Below the pieces are notes generated by a model. It searched no databases. It was given only the letters and a program-made list of their open reading frames with translations, and was not told the DNA's origin. Source: Sulfurimonas sp. SAG-AH-194-L11 (GTDB lineage Bacteria; Campylobacterota; Campylobacteria; Campylobacterales; Sulfurimonadaceae). From it: a stretch of DNA of 57,602 bases. The stretch spans positions 1 through 57,602 of the forward strand of contig NZ_JAEMVB010000010.1 of assembly GCF_029215995.1 (NCBI RefSeq). The letters are read 5' to 3'. How positions within the stretch are numbered: position 1 is the first letter of the stretch; the number at the start of each line of letters is the position of its first letter. Made by a program: the position numbers and the translations under genes. Shown here one piece after another: positions 37,804-45,739 of this stretch.

Positions 37804-39356
37804 ATGAGCGAAAAGTACAAAGAAGGAATAAACCGTAATCAACAACAGTTTTTTCCTCCAAGTCTTGATGAATATGTAGATGAAAATAATCAAGTAAGAG
37901 CAATAGACTTATATGTAGAGCAACTTGATTTTAATGGATTAGGCTTTGATGACACTTCTACAAGCTTTGAAGGACAAAAGTCTTATTCACCTAAACTCTT
38001 ACTAAAAATATATATCTACGGTTACCTAAATAAAATAAGAAGTTCTAGAAACCTTGAACGTGAAAATGCTAGAAATATAGAACTTATGTGGCTAACATCA
38101 GGACTCAAACCTACTTATAAAACTATTGCCGACTTCAGAAAAAACAATCCTAAAGCTCTCAAGGCAGTTTTCAAAGACTTTGTTTTCATCCTTAAAGGTC
38201 TAGCCTTAATAGGAGACAATCTTGTAGCCCTAGATGGAGCATTTTTAAGAGCTAACGCATCTAAAAATACTTTAATCATGAAAAAAACTACACAAAGAGA
38301 TTTAAAAGAAGTAGATACCAATATAGACGAATACCTTAGTGCTTTAAAATACAGTGATGAAGAAACACATACAACTAAGTTAGTAAAACAACTTCCTCGT
38401 AAGTTAGAAATACTCTTAAAAAAAAAGCAAAATTTACAACAGAGTTAAAATTCCTTGATAAGATAAAACGCACCCAATACAATAGAACTGACCCAGATGC
38501 TAGTGTTATGGTAAAACCAGCACATAATCTTATAGCTTATAATTCTCAAATATGTGTTGATGACAAGTTCAAATTCATTGTAGCTACAGATGTAACCTCT
38601 TCTGGCACTGATAAACAAGAGTTACATCACATGGCAATGCAAACTAAAGAAGTGATTACTAACCCTGACTTGGTAATTCTTGCGGATAAAGGATATTACT
38701 CAGCAGCTGAAATAAAGAAGTGTGTGGATGATGGTATTAAGACACTTGTACCTTATGCCCAAACAGGACAGCAACAAAAAAATGCAGGGAAGTTTACTAA
38801 AGATAAGTTTGTTTATAATACAGAGAAAGATTCTTATATCTGTCCTAATAATGAAGAGATACCAAAAAGCATTTCTAGTAATGTTAGAAATGGCAGACTC
38901 ATGTTTATTTATAGACCAAAAATATCTACATGTACGGCTTGTCCTATAAAATACAAATGCTTAGGTAAAACAACCCGTTACAAACAAATACAAAGATGGG
39001 AAGAACAAGAACTTTTAGATAAATACTATCAAGACTTAGAAACACCAGAAGCAAAATCTCTTATGAAGAAAAGAGGCTCAATAGTTGAACATCCATTTGG
39101 AACTATCAAACGTTCTCTTGGCTGGGATCACTTCTTAGTTAGAAGTAAAAAGAAGGTGCAAGGTGAAAATGCACTCATCATGTTTACCTATAATTTAAAG
39201 AGATTGTTAAACCTCATTGGGGTAGTTCTGTTTAGAAAACTGATGATAGCCATCAAAGAGGGAGATATAGAGTCTATAAGAGAAGAGATAGCTCTTTATA
39301 TCGCTAAAATTGTTTCAAATATTTTTATGGTAGAATTTAGGCAATCTAATTTCTAA
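37804..39356 (+). CDS. IS1182-family transposase, two frames joined by a -1 shift at A AAA AAG
   Basis: The first frame (37804 to a TAA near 38448) encodes the N-terminal DUF772-like part: PPSLDEYVDENNQVRAID, SPKLLLKIYIYGYLNKIRS and the first catalytic Asp in VALDGAFLRANASK. The second frame continues without loss of similarity from GCA at 38427 and carries LADKGYYS (second Asp) and VEHPFGTIKR (Glu), completing DDE. The junction is an A9 run (38418-38426) that reads A AAA AAG in the zero frame, the classic slippery heptamer. Either programmed -1 frameshifting, transcript slippage, or a one-base loss from A10 would explain it. I start at ATG 37804 because AAAGAGG lies five bases upstream. Confidence 0.8.
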
Positions 39357-39418
39357 AAATCAAACTATTATGAACTTTGAGGCTTGATTATTTCACAGTC
39401 TCTCGTACTTGTTATAAG

Positions 39419-39670
39419 TCAATAAACTTCTTTTCTATGCGCAACTCTAACGACTGTAATAACTAAAAACTCATTTTCTTTAAGGTAAATAATTCTATAG
39501 TTACCAGCTCTTTTTCTGAACTTTCCTTTATGTTTGCCTTGAAGATGTTTATCGCTAGAAAAATTTCCATTTTGCAAGTCTATAATTTTTAAAGCAATTA
39601 ATCTTTGTACTTTAGTGTCAAGTTTTAAGAACTCTTTTTCTGCATCTTTTTCAAATGCAACTTTATACAT
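39419..39670 (-). CDS. RelE/ParE-superfamily toxin (module 1)
   Basis: This 83-residue protein has the type II mRNase or gyrase toxin fold: MYKVAFEKDAEKEFLKLD helix, GKHKGKFRKRAGNYRIIY central strands and the C-terminal VAHRKEVY. The RAGNYRIIY strand and HRKEVY end are typical of RelE-like members. Its start overlaps the antitoxin stop by eight bases. It lies between two IS1182-type copies. A second toxin at 47.1 kb has the same C-terminal hexapeptide. Confidence 0.88.
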   Translation of the reverse strand: MYKVAFEKDAEKEFLKLDTKVQRLIALKIIDLQNGNFSSDKHLQGKHKGKFRKRAGNYRIIYLKENEFLVITVVRVAHRKEVY

Positions 39671-39893
39671 TAATCCCTGCTTTTTTAAACACTTCTTCTA
39701 ATGGAACAACAGTTGATTTTCCTGATTTAAGGTTATCTATTCTTTTGTCAGCAATCATTTCATCTAGTTTATCAAAATAGAGTTCAATTGCTTTTTCAAC
39801 AAGACTTGTCCTTGTTTTATCTAACTCTTGTGCATACTCATCAAGTGTCTGTACTATATCTTTTTCAAGTCTAATATTTATTGCTTGTTTCAT
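39663..39893 (-). CDS. Ribbon-helix-helix antitoxin (module 1)
   Basis: This 76-residue protein begins MKQAINIRLEKDIVQTLDEYAQELDKTR, the ribbon-helix-helix pattern of CopG-like antitoxins. An acidic and polar C-terminal tail probably neutralises the toxin. I place the start at the ATG whose first base is 39893, because AAAAGG precedes it; a longer reading frame from 39932 would run through the promoter. It is the first gene of the module and likely represses its own promoter. Confidence 0.85.
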   Translation of the reverse strand: MKQAINIRLEKDIVQTLDEYAQELDKTRTSLVEKAIELYFDKLDEMIADKRIDNLKSGKSTVVPLEEVFKKAGINV

Positions 39894-39915
39894 GTTAGAA
39901 CCTTTTATTTTGTAT

Positions 39916-39949
39916 CTACAATTGTAGTGCATTAAAGTTTCTTTGTCAA
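39916..39949 (-). promoter_or_regulatory. Promoter and palindromic operator of TA module 1
   Basis: On the minus strand TTGACA (39944-39949) and TACAAT (39921-39926) are separated by exactly 17 bases, a near-consensus sigma70 promoter. A perfect 12-base palindrome CTACAATTGTAG (39916-39927) overlaps the -10 box, which fits autorepression by the ribbon-helix-helix antitoxin. Confidence 0.8.
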
Positions 39950-39975
39950 GTTCTTATAACGACTGAAGATAGCCG

Positions 39976-39999
39976 ATAAATTGCCGCTAGGTAATTTAT
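39976..39999. repeat. Hairpin adjacent to IS copy 2
   Basis: ATAAATTGCC pairs with GGTAATTTAT (one G-T pair) around a GCTA loop, ending ten bases before the left terminal repeat of IS copy 2. It is the counterpart of 37621-37644. Confidence 0.7.
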
Positions 40000-40861
40000 T
40001 GGATACTCTGAGACTGTGAAAGAACCCAATCCCAAATATTAGAAAATATTCTACCAAAACAACCATAAAGTTAACCATGCTAAAACCATAAAAATAGTAA
40101 AATAAGCACTATAGAAAGGGAAGTTTATGGGTATATACAAACAAGGTTTAAACCGAAAACAGCAACTAATGTTTCCACCAAGTTTAGATGAGTTAGTAGA
40201 TGATGATAATGTTGTTCGTGCTATAGAAGAGTATGTAAATATCTTAGATATTTTTAAACTCAATATAAAAACTAAAAAAAGTCTCATAAAAGATGGACAA
40301 CCTGCGTTTCACCCTAAACTACTTTTAAAAATCTATATCTATGGCTACCTAAACAAGATAAGAAGTAGTAGAAAGCTAGAACTTGAAATAAATAGAAATA
40401 TAGAGATGATGTGGCTAACACAAGGACTTAGACCAAGCTATAAAACTATTGCCAATTTCAGAAAAAATAACCCTAAAGCCCTCCAAACTATTTTTAAAGA
40501 GTTTAGCATACTCCTAAAAGATTTAAAACTCATTACTGGTGATTTAGTTGCTGTTGATGGTGCATTTTTACGAGCAAATGCTAGTAAAAACACTCTTATT
40601 ATGAGAAAAACTGTAAAAAAAGATATAGCTAAAATAGATGAAGATATAAAGAACTATTTAACGATACTAGAGACTTTAGATAAAGAGGACAAGAACAGTT
40701 CAAACCTAAAAATCTCTAAAGAGGAGATAGAAAAACTCAAAGAGAAAAAAGAGTATTATCAAAAAGATTTAGATATGTTGGATGCACTAGGTAAAGAGCA
40801 ATATAACAAGACAGATAAAGATGCTACCGTTATGAGTAAACCTGCACATAATCTTATGGCT

Positions 40862-40895
40862 ATGCCCTGAACGAAGTGAGGAAACGCCCTTGGGG
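40862..40895 (+). repeat. 34-base insertion inside the IS copy 2 transposase
   Basis: These 34 bases have no counterpart in copy 1 at the HNL(M/I)A-(C/Y)NSQI junction. They contain TGAACGAAGTGAG and a CGCCCTTGGGG mini-palindrome. The TGAACG-AGTGA core resembles a loop at 22799-22812. They are probably a microrepeat or mini-element insertion. Confidence 0.5.
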
Positions 40896-41715
40896 TGTAA
40901 TAGTCAGATTGCAGTTGATAATAGCTACAAATTTATCGTAGCAACAGATATATCCACCAATGGTTATGACTTAGACCAACTCCATAATATGGCAACAAGA
41001 AGCAAAGCGATAACAGATAACCCAAATATGGTAGTAACAGCGGATAAAGGTTACTATAGCTCTAAAGAGCTGAAGAAGTGCATAGAAGATAATATCGAAA
41101 CAATAATATCTCCAAGAGCTACAGCAAAAACTAAAAAGATAAAAAATGCAAGATTTTCTAAAAATCAATTTATATACAATCATGAAGATGATTGTTATAT
41201 CTGCCCCAACAAGCAAGAACTTAAAAAGATTGAAAAACAGTATGAAAGAGACGGAAGAATGCTAGATGTATATAGAGTATCTAGTAGTTATTGTAAAGTC
41301 TGTCCATTAAAGAAGAACTGCCTATCTGATGCAACACCAAATAAACAGATGTATAGATGGGAACATGAAGATATTATAGACAACTACACAAAGAAGATGA
41401 ATACCCCTGAAGCTAAGGCAATAGTTAAAAAACGCGGTTCCATAGTAGAACATCCATTTGGAACTATTAAAAGAACATTGGGCTGGGATCACTTTCTCGT
41501 TAGAACAAAAAAGAAAGTCCTAGGGGAAAACTCACTCATAATGTTTACCTACAACTTCAAACGCCTAATCAATCTCATAGGGATAGCTCTGTTTAAAAAG
41601 TTGTGTAAGGCTATAAAAGAGAATGATTTAACCCAAATAAGAGAAGAAATAGCAGCTTATATCTTGGCGTTTGGAGTTAATTTAGTTTATGCAGTAGAAA
41701 TATTTTTATTTTTAC

Positions 41716-41744
41716 AAAATATCCCAAAAAAGATGGGATATTTT
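41716..41744 (+). terminator. Stem-loop inside the 3' end of the IS copy 2 frame
   Basis: AAAATATCCCA pairs perfectly with TGGGATATTTT around a seven-base loop, and the right arm ends in a T-run. It lies within the last codons of the broken transposase and could end transcription in or out of the element. Confidence 0.6.
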
Positions 41745-41822
41745 AGAATTAGAGGTGTAAATATTGTCTATTTTAGGGGTTGTATGGACTAAGTTCACAG
41801 TCTCTCTGTTTTGTTAGGATGT

Positions 41823-42383
41823 TTACTGATGACCATTGCTAAATAAATCAGGTTGTTGAAAAGCATCTGATATTAATTGCTTAACAGTGTCTTCAGCACC
41901 CCACAGCTTATTTATTCCAAATTTTTTTCCGAATAGTGTTATTTCAAGAGGCCTTTCAATAAACTCATTTGAATTTTCTGGAGCTACTATTACACTGACA
42001 CATAATCCAGTAATATATGAAGAAGGAAGATTCCACACATCACCAATAGTTAATATTCCATTATCATTAAAGTTAAGTCGATCATCTAATTCACCTTCAT
42101 GAGAAATTGATGTTCGTCCAAACTTGTATATTGCTTCTGGAAAATTAATTCCATTGATTTGAATATCTTTGAATATGTTTCCTGTAGAGACTGCGGTAAT
42201 AATTTCTTCTTGATCGGCTATAAACTTTTTAATTCTACTACCGACACCTTCTCGGTGTCTCCGTTTTTTGGCAGTTTTGTCTAATGCGGGAAAGAAATTG
42301 ATTAATGCAGATTCATGATTTTGTGCATTTTCATAATTAATGCAAGACTCAATTCTTCTACTAATCGCAGTGGGTTTTTTCAT
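41823..42383 (-). CDS. Unrecognised accessory protein beside IS copy 2
   Basis: This 186-residue soluble protein has no signal peptide or membrane helix and no motif I recognise. The N-terminal third is basic (KKRRHREGVGSRIKK near 38-52). The middle (about 70-160) alternates beta strands with patterns such as GNIFKDIQINGINFPEAIYKFG and ISHEGELDDRL. It has a reasonable AGGA before the ATG and a TATAAT-like box near 42412-42417 on its strand. It stands alone next to the IS copy, with an AT-rich 254-base spacer upstream, so acquisition by transfer is plausible. Function unknown. Confidence 0.6.
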   Translation of the reverse strand: MKKPTAISRRIESCINYENAQNHESALINFFPALDKTAKKRRHREGVGSRIKKFIADQEEIITAVSTGNIFKDIQINGINFPEAIYKFGRTSISHEGELDDRLNFNDNGILTIGDVWNLPSSYITGLCVSVIVAPENSNEFIERPLEITLFGKKFGINKLWGAEDTVKQLISDAFQQPDLFSNGHQ

Positions 42384-42585
42384 ATATGATCCTAACTATT
42401 CATTAACAAACATTATATACAAAAGAACCTAAAGAATTATAAATCACTATCATTAATAATATGTGTTATTTATTAAAAGATTAATAAGAATGGAGTATTT
42501 AGATATATTAGGAGAGCAAAGGTGGAATTTTCTTAAGGCTAGGGGGTATATTTATTATCAAAACTGTTGATAACTGAACACTTTA

Positions 42586-42617
42586 TATGTTATGTGTCAT
42601 ATATCTTACATAACATA
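42586..42617. repeat. Perfect ten-base inverted repeat before the Dabb gene
   Basis: TATGTTATGT and ACATAACATA are separated by 12 bases in the spacer between the unrecognised gene and the Dabb gene's 3' end. It could be a terminator-like or regulator-binding site. The rest of this 254-base spacer shows no supported gene. Confidence 0.5.
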
Positions 42618-42637
42618 CAAAATGTAGCTTATAAAAT

Positions 42638-42928
42638 CTAACGGATGTAGTCAACAACCTTAGACTCAGTTACAACTGTCTTGATAAAATCAACTACTTT
42701 TAAATGCTCTTTATGGTTTGCATAAGTAGCAAGGTCTTCTTTTGTTTTAAATGTAGAGTATAAAGAGAGGTCAAATGCTCTTTCACCCTCAGCAAAGTTA
42801 AGCCCTACTTCCATAGATACTAACTCAGCTATCTTCTTTGGTAACTGCTCTAAAACTGCTCTCATCATTACTAGATTTGCTTGCTTATTCTCTTCTTTTA
42901 ATTTAAACATTACTATATGTACTATCAT
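42638..42928 (-). CDS. Dabb (stress-responsive A/B barrel) domain protein
   Basis: This protein of about 96 residues has the dimeric alpha/beta barrel pattern of the Dabb family: MIVHIVMFKLKEENK at the start, a central GLNFAEGERAFDLSLYSTF strand pair and HKEHLKVVDFI at the end. The family's activities vary and are often unknown. I place the start at 42928, with AAGGA upstream, rather than 17 codons earlier, because this matches the family N-terminus. The gene is divergent from the PIF1-like helicase gene. Confidence 0.85.
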   Translation of the reverse strand: MIVHIVMFKLKEENKQANLVMMRAVLEQLPKKIAELVSMEVGLNFAEGERAFDLSLYSTFKTKEDLATYANHKEHLKVVDFIKTVVTESKVVDYIR

Positions 42929-42966
42929 AAAATTTTCCTTATTTTTTCGCATTATATCACTTTTGC

Positions 42967-42972
42967 TATAAT
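42967..42972 (+). promoter_or_regulatory. putative -10 box for the PIF1-like helicase gene
   Basis: TTGCTATAAT contains a perfect -10 hexamer 24 bases before the GTG start. The upstream region is shared with the divergent Dabb gene. Confidence 0.5.
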
Positions 42973-42996
42973 CATACATATAAAAGGAAAACTACT

Positions 42997-44712
42997 GTGC
43001 AAAACACTGCTTTAAACATACTAAAAACTGGTAACAATGTTTTTATTACCGGTTCTGCTGGAACTGGTAAAACATATCTTTTAAACAAGTTTACTTTTTA
43101 CTTAAAATCAAGAAAAGTCATACCAACCATAGTAGCACCTACGGGAATTGCAGCTTCACACCTTCGAGGGCAGACTATACACTCCTACTTTAGTCTAGGG
43201 ATTCGTAGTGAGATAGATGATGACTATATAGACTCTCTACTTGAGAAAAAATACCTTCAAAAAAGATTTGCCCAACTAAAAGTTCTTATAATCGATGAGA
43301 TTTCTATGGTAAGTCCTGAGATTTTTTCTTCTATAGATAAGATACTCCAAGCCTTTAAAAGTAACTCTCTAGCCTTTGGTGGCGTTCAAACTATACTCTC
43401 AGGAGATTTTTTCCAGCTCCCTCCAATCTCTCGAACTCCTAGTGATAAACGCTTCGCATGGCAATCACCCTCATGGAAAGCACTGGGTTTAAAAACATGT
43501 TACTTAGAAGAGAAATTTCGACAAGATGATAATGTTCTCATAACTATCTTAGATGAGATAAGAAGTGGTGCAGTCTCTTCTCACTCATTTAATGTTTTAA
43601 ACTCACGGTTTCATAAAGATTTGGGACTAGACTTTACACCAACAAAACTCTACACACATAACATGGATGTAGATAGAATAAATTTAGAGGAGTTAAACAA
43701 GCTAAACACTTCTGCGTTTGCATTTAACTACAAGTCAGAAGGAAGTGCTAAAAACATCGAGAAGATTTTTAAGTCTTCACTCGTTTTAGAAGAGATAAAC
43801 CTCAAAATTGGTGCTGTGGTAATGTTCATAAAGAACAACCACGACTTAGCCTATATAAATGGTACGACTGGCGTTATAGTTGACTTTGACAAAGAGACAA
43901 AACTTCCGATAGTAAAAACTACAGACGGCTCTTTAATCAAGACAAGTTTAGAAGAGTGGACTATGGAGAATGAAAGTGCCAACATAGTCGCAAAAGTCTC
44001 TCAAGTCCCACTCAAACTTGCATGGGCGATAACCATACACAAGTCCCAAGGAATGACCCTAGATGCAGCTGAGATAGACCTCTCAAAAACATTTGAGGTT
44101 GGACAAGGCTATGTTGCACTCTCTCGTATAAAAAACATAGAAGGTCTGCGTTTGATGGGTCTCAACGATAATGCACTGCTTGTTGACTCACTTATCTTAC
44201 ACATAGACCCTAGAATCAAAGCAGCCTCGCAAAAAGCAAGTGATGAGATATCTGCTGTAAGTGAAGAGAAGCTCCAAGAGATATTTGATGCATATGTTTT
44301 AAGTGTTGATGGGCTTCTCGATATAAAAAAGATAACAGAACAAGAGCAAATTCTAAACTCTGAGAAAAAATTTCTTAAAAAGAGTAGTACCCCAACACAC
44401 ATCCAAACAAAAGAACTTATAGAGAGTTCGGCTTCAGTAGAAGCATTAGCAAAAAATCGAGGTATGAGTAAAAGTACTATCATAAATCATCTTCGTATAT
44501 TAAAAGAAGAGGATGCCGAGCTAAAGTTAGAGAAGTTTTTACCTGAAGCGAGTATAGTAAGCCGTATAGGTGAAGCTCTTGTAAAAATCAAAGAGAGAAA
44601 TAACAAAGATGATTTTAGTGAAGATGGAAAACCCCGACTCAAACCGATATTTGAGCTTTTAAATGGGGAAATTCCCTATGATGATATTCGAATTAGTTTG
44701 ATTTCATCATAG
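42997..44712 (+). CDS. PIF1/RecD-type superfamily 1 helicase with C-terminal HTH (RQC-like) domain
   Basis: This 571-residue protein has the SF1B motif set: Walker A GSAGTGKTYLL (about 19-28), motif Ia VAPTGIAASHLRGQTIHSYF, Walker B VLIIDEISMV, the GDFFQLPPI motif III and the C-terminal ITIHKSQGMTLDAAEI plus VALSRI motifs. Residues about 470-560 form a helix-turn-helix segment (SVEALAKNRGMSKSTIINHL) like HTH_40/RQC-type domains. It should unwind DNA 5' to 3', perhaps at G-quadruplexes or stalled forks as in the PIF1 family. The start is a GTG at 42997 with AAAGGA upstream. Confidence 0.88.
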   Translation: MQNTALNILKTGNNVFITGSAGTGKTYLLNKFTFYLKSRKVIPTIVAPTGIAASHLRGQTIHSYFSLGIRSEIDDDYIDSLLEKKYLQKRFAQLKVLIIDEISMVSPEIFSSIDKILQAFKSNSLAFGGVQTILSGDFFQLPPISRTPSDKRFAWQSPSWKALGLKTCYLEEKFRQDDNVLITILDEIRSGAVSSHSFNVLNSRFHKDLGLDFTPTKLYTHNMDVDRINLEELNKLNTSAFAFNYKSEGSAKNIEKIFKSSLVLEEINLKIGAVVMFIKNNHDLAYINGTTGVIVDFDKETKLPIVKTTDGSLIKTSLEEWTMENESANIVAKVSQVPLKLAWAITIHKSQGMTLDAAEIDLSKTFEVGQGYVALSRIKNIEGLRLMGLNDNALLVDSLILHIDPRIKAASQKASDEISAVSEEKLQEIFDAYVLSVDGLLDIKKITEQEQILNSEKKFLKKSSTPTHIQTKELIESSASVEALAKNRGMSKSTIINHLRILKEEDAELKLEKFLPEASIVSRIGEALVKIKERNNKDDFSEDGKPRLKPIFELLNGEIPYDDIRISLISS

Positions 44713-44715
44713 TCT

Positions 44716-44817
44716 TTATCTATGTTGATGAGGACTTTTATGTGTAACTGCATCATACACAGCATATAAAATACCGCTAAAGGCTATAACTGCTACAATC
44801 ATTGGTAAGTATTCCAT
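44716..44817 (-). CDS. 33-residue single-helix membrane miniprotein
   Basis: A 33-codon frame starts MEYLPMIVAVIAFSG, has one membrane helix (about 5-22) and ends in a His-rich tail (HKSPHQHR). Its ATG overlaps the stop of the upstream 75-residue membrane protein in a TAATG arrangement, which argues for real, coupled translation. The family is unrecognised. Size and topology resemble accessory subunits of membrane complexes, but that is speculation. Confidence 0.55.
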   Translation of the reverse strand: MEYLPMIVAVIAFSGILYAVYDAVTHKSPHQHR

Positions 44818-45044
44818 TACAACTCCTCTAAGTTATCTATTTTTCGTAAAATTGACTTATTTGTATAGACAAGTGCTGTTGTTATCAACAATACTACTAT
44901 AGACGGTAAAAGTAGTTTAAACCCTTCAAGTAGTGCAGTATTATTAAAAATCCAAGCAACAAGTGAAACATCAATAGCCACTAAAATGCTAAATATAACT
45001 TTTAGGTAGCCGATAGCTTCCTTTTCCTTGTCTATTTTACCCAT
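44817..45044 (-). CDS. Small two-helix membrane protein
   Basis: This 75-residue protein has a charged N-terminus (MGKIDKEKEAIGYLK), two membrane helices (about 13-35 and 42-62) and a charged C-terminal tail (ILRKIDNLEEL). I do not recognise it. It is coupled to the 33-residue miniprotein and lies 53 bases after the HAD phosphatase gene on the same strand. Confidence 0.65.
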   Translation of the reverse strand: MGKIDKEKEAIGYLKVIFSILVAIDVSLVAWIFNNTALLEGFKLLLPSIVVLLITTALVYTNKSILRKIDNLEEL

Positions 45045-45097
45045 AACAAATTATATCATAAACTTAGTATTACTCTTCGTTCAAGACTTAGAAAGAC

Positions 45098-45739
45098 TTA
45101 TATTTTTTCCAAGAGACTCACTAAGTCTTTGAGTATTTTAATCCTATAACTCGCTTTAGAAAAATCATGTGTAACAGTAAACTCATTTGCCACTACTGCA
45201 CACTCTATTCCTGCATTAAACGCAGCCGTGAGGCCGCGCTGTGAGTCTTCTATGACTAAACACTCATCTTTACTTGCTTCAAACTTTTTCATGCCAGCGA
45301 GATATGGGTCTGGATGTGGTTTTGATCGAGGATATTCTTCCACACATAGAGTAAAGTCCATGTACTTCGTAATGTGTCCACTTTTGTGAATCAGGTCAAA
45401 ATCAACTCGTCTTGAAGTTGTCACTATACCCATCTTGTAGTAATCTTTGAGTTCCTCTAAAACATCTACTACACCCTCTATCTCTATATTTTCACTGCTT
45501 ATAAACTCTCTATAATATATGTCTCTTTCTACGCGTTTAGTATCAATCTCTTCTTTTGTGATGCCTACTTTACTTGCGAGTTCCCAAGCATTTCCACCTC
45601 TAGCCATTATCTCCATGTAAGTATCAAAATCTAAGTCAATTCCAAATTCTGAGAGTGCTTTTACATTTGCCTTGTAATAGTATGCTTCTGTCTCCACTAA
45701 AACACCATCATTATCAAAAAGCAGATATTTTTTCTTCAC
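45098..45739 (-). CDS. HAD-family hydrolase (phosphoglycolate phosphatase/beta-phosphoglucomutase-like)
   Basis: This protein of about 213 residues has the HAD signatures: nucleophile motif FDNDGVLVETE (motif I), GIVTTSRR (motif II), the lysine in EEYPRSKPHPDPYLAG (motif III) and ECLVIEDSQRGLTAAFNAG (motif IV). An alpha-helical cap follows motif I. The substrate is probably a small phosphorylated metabolite. I prefer the GTG at 45739, which overlaps the upstream transporter stop by one base and gives a family-like start (MKKKYLLFDNDG); an in-frame ATG lies six codons further upstream. Confidence 0.88.
   Translation of the reverse strand: MKKKYLLFDNDGVLVETEAYYYKANVKALSEFGIDLDFDTYMEIMARGGNAWELASKVGITKEEIDTKRVERDIYYREFISSENIEIEGVVDVLEELKDYYKMGIVTTSRRVDFDLIHKSGHITKYMDFTLCVEEYPRSKPHPDPYLAGMKKFEASKDECLVIEDSQRGLTAAFNAGIECAVVANEFTVTHDFSKASYRIKILKDLVSLLEKI

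Larger units (their letters stand above)
37656..39402 (+). mobile_element. IS1182-type insertion sequence, copy 1
   Basis: The element spans terminal inverted repeats GAGACTGTGAAATAA (37656-37670) and TTATTTCACAGTCTC (39388-39402), which match perfectly over 15 bases. It encloses one transposase reading frame split by a -1 frameshift. TCG occurs on both sides (37653-37655 and 39403-39405) and may be a three-base target duplication. The 11-base core GAGACTGTGAA is shared with IS copy 2. Confidence 0.85.
40127..41792 (+). pseudogene. IS1182-family transposase broken by a 34-base insertion
   Basis: The first frame runs from ATG 40127 (preceded by AAAGGGAAG) through PPSLDELVDDDNVVRAIE, the catalytic Asp in VAVDGAFLRANASK and a long Lys/Glu helix to HNLMA. 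It then meets TGA at 40868-40870. The remaining part resumes in another frame at CNSQIAVDN, with TADKGYYS, VEHPFGTIKR and a C-terminal tail to 41792. Compared with copy 1, 34 extra bases (40862-40895) cause the shift. Unlike copy 1, the region matching the A9 tract is in frame here. Confidence 0.85.
40010..41804 (+). mobile_element. IS1182-type insertion sequence, copy 2 (inactive)
   Basis: The element is bounded by GAGACTGTGAA (40010-40020) and TTCACAGTCTC (41794-41804), a perfect 11-base inverted repeat shared with copy 1. Its transposase is related to but clearly diverged from copy 1, so these are two related elements rather than a recent duplication. The transposase is interrupted, so the element cannot move by itself. 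No clear target duplication is seen. Confidence 0.82.

Noticed and set aside
39893..39932. Longer antitoxin start 13 codons upstream
   Set aside because: That stretch overlaps the near-consensus promoter and operator, and the internal ATG has the ribosome-binding site.
42490..42570. A 26-codon plus-strand frame starting MEYLDILGEQRW in the spacer before the Dabb gene
   Set aside because: It has no convincing ribosome-binding site, and its length is compatible with chance; it could be a gene remnant but cannot be supported.
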